From Betaproteobacteria bacterium (lineage in GTDB: Bacteria > Pseudomonadota > Gammaproteobacteria > Burkholderiales > Burkholderiaceae_C), in contig VGHB01000002.1 of assembly GCA_016868355.1 (NCBI GenBank), positions 124,001 through 188,000 on the forward strand: 64,000 bases of DNA, given 5' to 3'. The notes beneath the pieces were generated by a model. That model was not told the origin of the DNA. It worked only from the letters and a program-made list of their open reading frames with translations, and did not search any database. Positions 56,030-64,000 of this stretch are shown here, piece after piece (the stretch's first letter is position 1; every line of letters begins with the position of its first letter). The position numbers and the translations under genes were made by a program.

Positions 56030-56105
56030 GCCGGCTTAGCTCAGTTGGTAGAGCACCGCTCTTGTAAAGCGGGGGTCGTCAGTTCGAGTCTGACAGTCGG
56101 CACCA
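56030..56105 (+). tRNA. tRNA-Thr (TGT)
   Basis: A complete cloverleaf of 76 bases with encoded CCA: acceptor GCCGGCT paired with AGTCGGC (one G-T), D arm GCTC-AGTTGGTA-GAGC, anticodon loop CTTGTAA with anticodon TGT, and T arm with GTTCGAGTC. It lies just after sspB on the plus strand. Confidence 0.97.
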
Positions 56106-56130
56106 GTCCTTCACAGGTCTTTGTGGGCCA

Positions 56131-56448
56131 TCAGCTCGTCAACAGGGCATGCAGCCGAATAAGGGGAACGGCCAGTCCCTGCTGCGCAAGAGCGGTTTCC
56201 ATCACGGGTATCAGCTGGCGCAGCTTTGCCAACGCGGCGGCTTGGCGTGTCAACAGCGTCCAGCTCTGTTCGTCCCAAGGCCCGGCCACCAGGTGTGGAC
56301 GCAGGGCCGGCGGTAAAACCGGCACCACAGCGGCCAGGCACGCCTGAGATCGAGCCATCCGGTGGGCCAGGCGAGCCAGGCCTGGATCCTCACGCAGCGT
56401 GGAGCCCACGGCGCGCGGCAGGGGGACCGAGTCAGCGAACCTGCCCAC
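56131..56448 (-). CDS. DciA-like (DUF721) protein
   Basis: The 105-residue protein (from the GTG at 56448) has the DUF721 pattern RLAHRMARSQACLAAVVPVLPPALRPHLVAGPWDEQSWTLL-type core (LPPALRPHLVAGPWDEQSW) and AAALAKLRQLIPVME. DciA loads the replicative helicase DnaB in bacteria without DnaC. A DUF721 gene near secA is common in betaproteobacteria, which supports the call. The start overlaps ychJ by 17 bases. An in-frame ATG at 56553 would add 35 residues without family similarity. Confidence 0.7.
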   Translation of the reverse strand: MGRFADSVPLPRAVGSTLREDPGLARLAHRMARSQACLAAVVPVLPPALRPHLVAGPWDEQSWTLLTRQAAALAKLRQLIPVMETALAQQGLAVPLIRLHALLTS

Positions 56449-56824
56449 CGAGATACCACCACTGACCGGTTTCCCGCACAAAGCGGCTGACCTCATGCAT
56501 GCGATGTGCCTTGCCTGCCCACTTGCTGCGTGCCACGAATTCCACCTCGGCACCCTGTGCGCCGTTCATCTCGTGGCGCCGGACCTCCAGGCCCAGCCAT
56601 TTCAGGCCTTCGGGCAGTGCATCAAGCGTGGCCGGACGTGTGCTTGCGTGCCAGGTGTCCAGGAGATAGTCCACCCGACCCAAGGCATACGCGCTGTAGC
56701 GCGAACGCATCAGGGTCAAGGCATCGGGCGCCTGCAGATGCCCTGGCCCTTCGTGCCAGCGGCCGCAGCAGGCGGGTAGCGCAAGTCCAGAACCACAGGG
56801 GCAGGCCGGTCGCACGGTGCTCAT
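56432..56824 (-). CDS. YchJ-family protein with SEC-C motif
   Basis: The 130-residue protein (UPF0225) starts MSTVRPACPCGSGLALPACCGRWHEG, an SEC-C zinc motif like that at the end of SecA, followed by a YchJ core: LMRSRYSAYALGRVDYLLDTWHAST and VEFVARSKWAGKAHRMHEVSRFVRE. Function is unknown. It is divergent from secA with 80 bases between them. Confidence 0.92.
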   Translation of the reverse strand: MSTVRPACPCGSGLALPACCGRWHEGPGHLQAPDALTLMRSRYSAYALGRVDYLLDTWHASTRPATLDALPEGLKWLGLEVRRHEMNGAQGAEVEFVARSKWAGKAHRMHEVSRFVRETGQWWYLGGQVR

Positions 56825-56904
56825 GGGAATGAGTGTAGGCCCGGGATAAACTCGAGAGTTAATCTCTTTGACGGCATGGCCTCAAGCCTATGCCAATTTA
56901 GCGC

Positions 56905-59658
<2,754 letters not shown>

Positions 59659-59667
59659 GACCGACCC

Positions 59668-60912
59668 GTGCCTGTCAATCTACAAGCCCCTGATCCGGCT
59701 AGCCTAAAGCCTGTTGCCGGCGTGCAGTTGGGCATTACCATGGCCGGCATTCGCAAGTCCAACCGACGCGACTTGACCGTCATCACCGTGGATGAAGGTG
59801 CCTGCGTGGGAGGAGTATTCACCCTCAACCGTTTCTGCGCAGCGCCGGTGCAGTTGTGCCGCGACCACCTCAAGGCCCAGGCGCCGGGCGGTCAGGGTAT
59901 TCGGGCACTGGTAATCAACACAGGCAACGCCAATGCAGGCACAGGCCAGGACGGACTGATACGCGCGCGCCAAACCTGTATTGCCTTGGCGCGTCACCTG
60001 AACCTGGCCCCCGAGCAGATCCTGCCTTTTTCCACGGGCGTCATCATGGAGTCCCTACCGGTGGAGCGAATCGAGGCCGGCCTGCCTGCCGCCTTGGCCG
60101 ACCTCAAGGCCGACAACTGGGCGGTGGCTGCTGAAGGGATCATGACCACCGACACATTGCCCAAGGCGGCTTCGCGCCAAGTGGTGATCCAGGGTAAGAC
60201 GGTAACGGTCACCGGGATCAGCAAAGGCGCGGGCATGATCAAGCCCAATATGGCCACGATGCTGAGCTTCATGGCTACTGACGCAGTGATTGCGCCGCGC
60301 CTGATGGATGAACTGGTGCGCGAGACGGCCGACCGCAGTTTCAACCGCATCACAATCGATGGCGACACGTCAACCAATGACTCTTTTATCGTGGTCGCCA
60401 CCAACCGGGCGGGCCATGATCCGATCGAACAGCTTGATTCTTCTGAGGGAGTGGCTCTGCGTGAAGCGATCTACGGCGTGGCGCAAGACTTAGCTCAGGC
60501 CATCGTACGTGATGGTGAAGGAGCAACAAAATTCATCACCGTGCGCGTGGAGGGTGGCCAGAACAAGCAAGAGTGTCGACAGGTGGCCTATGCCATCGCC
60601 CATTCGCCCCTGGTCAAAACGGCGTTCTTCGCCAGTGATCCCAACTTGGGCCGTATTCTGGCCGCTGTGGGTTATGCCGGCATTGGTGATCTTGACCAGT
60701 CCCGTATCGACCTCTTCCTTGACGATGTGCATGTGGCCCACCAGGGTGGGCGCCATCCGAACTACCAAGAGGCCGATGGTCAACGGGTGATGAAGCGAAG
60801 CGAGATCACGGTGAAGGTGCTGCTCAACCGGGGCGGCCAGGCGCGCGCCACGGTATGGACCTGTGACCTTTCGCATGACTATGTGAGCATCAACGCGGAC
60901 TATCGCAGCTGA
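59668..60912 (+). CDS. argJ: bifunctional ornithine acetyltransferase / N-acetylglutamate synthase
   Basis: ArgJ moves acetyl from N-acetylornithine to glutamate in cyclic arginine synthesis. The 414-residue precursor has the self-cleavage site [16 protein letters not shown], where Thr becomes the nucleophile of the beta chain, and DTSTNDSF further on. The start is GTG at 59668, 9 bases after secA. argB is also in this window. Confidence 0.97.
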   Translation: MPVNLQAPDPASLKPVAGVQLGITMAGIRKSNRRDLTVITVDEGACVGGVFTLNRFCAAPVQLCRDHLKAQAPGGQGIRALVINTGNANAGTGQDGLIRARQTCIALARHLNLAPEQILPFSTGVIMESLPVERIEAGLPAALADLKADNWAVAAEGIMTTDTLPKAASRQVVIQGKTVTVTGISKGAGMIKPNMATMLSFMATDAVIAPRLMDELVRETADRSFNRITIDGDTSTNDSFIVVATNRAGHDPIEQLDSSEGVALREAIYGVAQDLAQAIVRDGEGATKFITVRVEGGQNKQECRQVAYAIAHSPLVKTAFFASDPNLGRILAAVGYAGIGDLDQSRIDLFLDDVHVAHQGGRHPNYQEADGQRVMKRSEITVKVLLNRGGQARATVWTCDLSHDYVSINADYRS

Positions 60913-60934
60913 TTACGCAAGGTACAACCACCCG

Positions 60935-62308
60935 GTGACGGACCCCGCCACAACCGAAATTCCTGAACCCGCAGCCACTGCGCGCGAGCGCGTTCTCTTG
61001 GCCTGGGCCCGCCTGATGGGTTGGGCTACTTTGGCCGAAGGCGACTTGTTGCGTGACGCCACCTACCGCCGGCTGTGGGCGTCCATACTCACCAGCGCCT
61101 TCGGTGCGCAGGTCACCATGCTAGCCCTGCCGCTGACCGCAGCGGTCTTGCTGCAGGCCAGCCCCACGCAGATGGGCTTGTTGACCGCGATGGAAATCGT
61201 ACCCTTTGTACTGTTCTCACTGCCCGGCGGTGTTTGGCTCGACCGAGTACGCAAGCTGCCGGTGTACGTGGTCGGTGAAACCATGATCGGCTTGATCCTG
61301 GCCAGCGTTCCACTGGCCTGGTGGATGGGCTGGCTGGCGATGCCCTGGATGTACGCGGTGGGCTTTGTGATCGGTACCATTCACACCGTGGCCGGTAGTG
61401 CCGCGCAAATTGTGCTGACCCAGGTGGTACCACGCGAGCGGTTGGTGGAAGCGCATGCCAAGAATGCAATGGCCAATTCAGGTGCCGAGGTGGCCGGCCC
61501 CGGCCTGGCCGGGGCCCTGATCAAGTTGATGGGCGCACCAGCGGCGCTGTTGGTAGATGCCGCGCTGTTGGTGGCGTCAGCCCTGATTTTGCGTGGGATT
61601 GCCATACGGGAAGAGGCACCCAAGGTGGCGCAGGGCTCTGCTGTACAGGCCTTCTGGCACGACCTGATGGAGGGGCTGCGCTTTGTAGGGGGGCATCCCT
61701 TGTTGGTCACTTTGGCCATCACCGTTGGCTTGTGGCAGATGGCCCACTACGCGGCCGTGGTGGTTCAGATTCTGTTTGCCACGCGTGTGTTGGGCATGGA
61801 CGAGCAGTCCATCGGTCTGTCTTACATCGCATTGGGGGTGGGTACGGTGGTGTCCAGCGTGCTGGGCCGCCGCATCAGCGCCCGAATCGGTCCTGGCCCC
61901 TGCATGCTGCTGGGCTTTGCCATCACCGGTGCAGGATGGCTGACGCTAGCGGCCGCGCCTGTGGGATCCCTGGGCGTGGCCTTGTTTGCGGCCATGCTCA
62001 TGAGCTTCAGCGCGGGCGCCATCCTCATCTTTATCAACTTCCTGGCCCTGCGCCAAGCGGTCACCCCTGCGCCCTTGTTAGGTCGTATGACCAGCACCAT
62101 GCGCTGGTTGACGCTCTTGGCCGCAGGCCCTGGTGCCTTGGTGGGCGGTTGGCTGGGCGAACACCTCAGCCTGCGCTGGGCGCTGGCTCTTGCCGGCGGG
62201 ACATCACTGTTGCTGGCTTTGGTGGCCTGGCGCGTGCCGCGCCTGCGTCATCTCAAGACCCTGCCAACGTCTCGGGAGGCCAGCCCCACGGACCCGACAG
62301 CGGCCTGA
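60935..62308 (+). CDS. MFS-family exporter
   Basis: The 457-residue protein has about 12 predicted helices and belongs to the MFS_3/TMS-type exporters related to EntS. Visible landmarks are RRLWASILTSAFGAQVTMLALPL, the cytoplasmic-loop signature LPGGVWLDRVRKLPVYV, and an internal repeat with similar loop (VLGRRISARIGPGP). The substrate is unknown. The start is GTG at 60935 with a 35-residue cytoplasmic head. It is 22 bases downstream of argJ; no regulator lies beside it. Confidence 0.88.
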   Translation: MTDPATTEIPEPAATARERVLLAWARLMGWATLAEGDLLRDATYRRLWASILTSAFGAQVTMLALPLTAAVLLQASPTQMGLLTAMEIVPFVLFSLPGGVWLDRVRKLPVYVVGETMIGLILASVPLAWWMGWLAMPWMYAVGFVIGTIHTVAGSAAQIVLTQVVPRERLVEAHAKNAMANSGAEVAGPGLAGALIKLMGAPAALLVDAALLVASALILRGIAIREEAPKVAQGSAVQAFWHDLMEGLRFVGGHPLLVTLAITVGLWQMAHYAAVVVQILFATRVLGMDEQSIGLSYIALGVGTVVSSVLGRRISARIGPGPCMLLGFAITGAGWLTLAAAPVGSLGVALFAAMLMSFSAGAILIFINFLALRQAVTPAPLLGRMTSTMRWLTLLAAGPGALVGGWLGEHLSLRWALALAGGTSLLLALVAWRVPRLRHLKTLPTSREASPTDPTAA

Positions 62309-62367
62309 AACCCTGCAGCCAGGCTGGTAGGGGGCAGTCGGGTAGCATACAGTGCCAGTGTCAGGAA

Positions 62368-62387
62368 GCGGGCATCCGTGTGCCCGC
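62368..62387 (+). other. hairpin between the MFS and DUF3683 genes
   Basis: GCGGGCA and TGCCCGC pair around the loop TCCGTG. It lies 17 bases ahead of the next ATG and 60 bases after the MFS stop, with no T-run. It might be a weak terminator or could influence translation of the downstream gene. Confidence 0.4.
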
Positions 62388-62404
62388 CGACGCTGCGGTT
62401 TACG

Positions 62405-64000
62405 ATGAACGCTCCGCTTTCCCTTACCGCACTGGGTGATCTGGACGCCGGTTTGGCTGCTCAGGACACACCGCAGCCACAACGCCTGCGTGAAATCCCC
62501 TACAACTACACCTCGTTTTCCGACCGGGAGGTCGTGATTCGCTTGCTGGGGCTACGCGCCTGGGAACTGCTCAGCCGATTGCGTCAAGAACGGCAGACGG
62601 GCCGTTCGGCCCGCATGCTCTATGAGGTGCTGGGCGACATCTGGGTGGTCCAACGCAACCCCTATCTGCAGGATGATCTGCTGGACAACCCTCGCCGGCG
62701 CCGCTTGCTGGTGGAGGCGCTGCACCATCGGCTGCAGGAAGTGGAGCGCCGCCGCACCGTATCGCAAGACGCTGCGCGCGACGCCCTGGTGGGCGAGTTG
62801 CTGGAAGCCGCCCGCGGCAGCGTGCAGGGTTTCGCCCGCTCCTTCGATCTCATGGCTGACCTGCGTCGGAGCACCCGCCGGGCTCTGGGTCGCCACACTG
62901 CAAAAGACAACATCAAGTTCGACGGGCTGTCGCGTGTGTCGCATGTGACCGATGCCACTGACTGGCGGGTCGAGTACCCCTTTGTGGTGCTGACCCCAGA
63001 CACCGAGGCCGAGATGGCTGCGCTGGTCAAAGGCTGTGTTGACTTGGGCCTGACCATCATTCCCCGAGGCGGCGGCACCGGATACACCGGGGGTGCCGTC
63101 CCGCTGACCTGGAAGAGTGCGGTGATCAACACCGAGAAGCTCGAGCAGATGACCGAGGTGGAGATGGTTGAACTGCCGGGCGTGGGCCACCCGGTGGCCA
63201 CCATCTGGACTGAGGCGGGCGTGGTCACGCAGCGGGTGGCCGATGCGGCCGAGCGTGGTGGTTTCGTGTTTGCGGTGGACCCCACCAGCGCCGAAGCCTC
63301 GTGCATTGGCGGCAATATCGCGATGAATGCCGGCGGCAAGAAGGCGGTGTTGTGGGGAACGGCACTGGACAATCTGGTCTCGTGGAAGATGGTGACGCCC
63401 GAAGCCAAGTGGCTTGAGGTGATTCGCCTGGATCACAACCTGGGCAAGATTCACGATGTGGACCAGGCACGCTTTGAACTGCGCTATTTCGATGCCTCGG
63501 GCAAGACGCTGGAGCGCACCGAAACCCTCACCATTGCCGGCCGTGTGTTCCGCAAGGAAGGCCTGGGTAAAGACGTCACCGACAAGTTCTTGGCGGGCCT
63601 GCCAGGTATCCAAAAGGAAGGCTGCGATGGCCTGATCACCAGTGCTCGTTGGGTCGTGCACCGCATGCCCGAGCATGTGCGTACCGTGTGCCTGGAATTC
63701 TTCGGCAACGCCAAGGACGCTGTACCCTCGATCGTCGAGATCAAGGACTACATGTTCGAGCAGGCCAAACGGGCCTCGGCCTTGGGCACCGGTGGGCGCG
63801 CGGGATCACCGGTTCTGCTGGCGGGACTGGAGCACCTGGACGATCGCTACCTCAAGGCGGTGGGCTACACCACCAAAAGCAAGCGTGGAGGACAGACCGC
63901 CTCGGGCCTGCCCAAGATGGTGCTCATCGGTGACATCGTTGGAGACGATGAAGATGCCGTGGCGCGGGCGGCCTCTGAAGTGGTGCGCCTGGCCAACGCC
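62405..64000 (+). CDS. DUF3683 / FAD-binding oxidoreductase, 5' part
   Basis: The first 532 residues of a protein that continues past the window. The N-terminal 160 or so residues match the DUF3683 region ([41 protein letters not shown]). A PCMH-type FAD domain follows with [22 protein letters not shown] and [15 protein letters not shown], then [25 protein letters not shown]. The family is typically near 1300 residues with C-terminal ferredoxin and CCG domains, and acts as a D-lactate- or glycolate-type dehydrogenase; the substrate is not proven. Confidence 0.92.
   Translation, partial: MNAPLSLTALGDLDAGLAAQDTPQPQRLREIPYNYTSFSDREVVIRLLGLRAWELLSRLRQERQTGRSARMLYEVLGDIWVVQRNPYLQDDLLDNPRRRRLLVEALHHRLQEVERRRTVSQDAARDALVGELLEAARGSVQGFARSFDLMADLRRSTRRALGRHTAKDNIKFDGLSRVSHVTDATDWRVEYPFVVLTPDTEAEMAALVKGCVDLGLTIIPRGGGTGYTGGAVPLTWKSAVINTEKLEQMTEVEMVELPGVGHPVATIWTEAGVVTQRVADAAERGGFVFAVDPTSAEASCIGGNIAMNAGGKKAVLWGTALDNLVSWKMVTPEAKWLEVIRLDHNLGKIHDVDQARFELRYFDASGKTLERTETLTIAGRVFRKEGLGKDVTDKFLAGLPGIQKEGCDGLITSARWVVHRMPEHVRTVCLEFFGNAKDAVPSIVEIKDYMFEQAKRASALGTGGRAGSPVLLAGLEHLDDRYLKAVGYTTKSKRGGQTASGLPKMVLIGDIVGDDEDAVARAASEVVRLANA

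Overview
The window is an ordinary-looking stretch of chromosome from a high-GC betaproteobacterium, most likely order Burkholderiales and close to the Comamonadaceae. This rests on family content and gene neighbourhoods recalled from relatives, not on any search: slmA next to argB, a nadK/hrcA divergent pair with recN and rapZ, a pyrR-pyrB-pseudo-pyrC cluster, accB-accC-prmA-DUF3426, tatABC followed by a DegS/DegQ-type protease and Nif3, and petABC-sspA-sspB. I found no transposase, integrase, phage gene, CRISPR array, toxin-antitoxin pair or secretion island. Genes are tightly packed, often with 4-base start/stop overlaps, and no gene-free stretch exceeds about 200 bases.

Layout. 1-5650: a partial tRNA-Gln, an envelope/isoprenoid block on the minus strand (ispE, lolB, a TPR protein), then the oxidised-guanine repair pair mutM-mutY on the plus strand. 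5738-9862 (minus): nadK, recN, rapZ and a LON-domain protein, divergent from hrcA (plus). 11034-17177: a SemiSWEET/Mpo1-like pair, tRNA-Met, selO, a small unknown membrane-like ORF, tdk, an adenosine-kinase-like PfkB kinase, a DUF3426 zinc-ribbon protein and prmA. 17198-24100 (minus): accC and accB (fatty acid synthesis entry), then the overlapping chain RNB ribonuclease, aroE, mtgA, an uncharacterised protein and a TlpA thioredoxin. 24174-31736 (minus): a FabG-type reductase, a large zinc metalloprotease, mpl (murein recycling), hemL and a ThiD-like kinase. 31845-38130: rubredoxin, photolyase, then yqgE-ruvX-pyrR-pyrB-pyrC'-plsC. 38219-46776 (plus): argB, a pyrimidine nucleotidase, slmA, pdeM, glgC-glgA, a DUF815 ATPase, a NUDIX-HisI fusion ORF, hisE and a HIT protein. 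46824-54628: tatABC, an HtrA-family protease, Nif3, pdxA and the cytochrome bc1 operon petABC. 54802-64000: sspA, sspB, tRNA-Thr, a DciA-like protein and ychJ, secA, argJ, an MFS exporter and the start of a large DUF3683/FAD oxidoreductase that runs off the window.

Most genes are housekeeping. I do not see a candidate for a wholly new biological system. The points that deserve a second look are local: one ORF joining a NUDIX hydrolase to HisI at what may be a rearrangement junction; an mtgA that appears to have lost the block holding its catalytic glutamate; a dihydroorotase homologue with no metal ligands beside a pyrR that has no room for an attenuator in front of pyrB; a ThiD homologue with a changed catalytic-loop residue; and a recurring -10-like hexamer exactly six bases before several start codons, which suggests leaderless transcripts.
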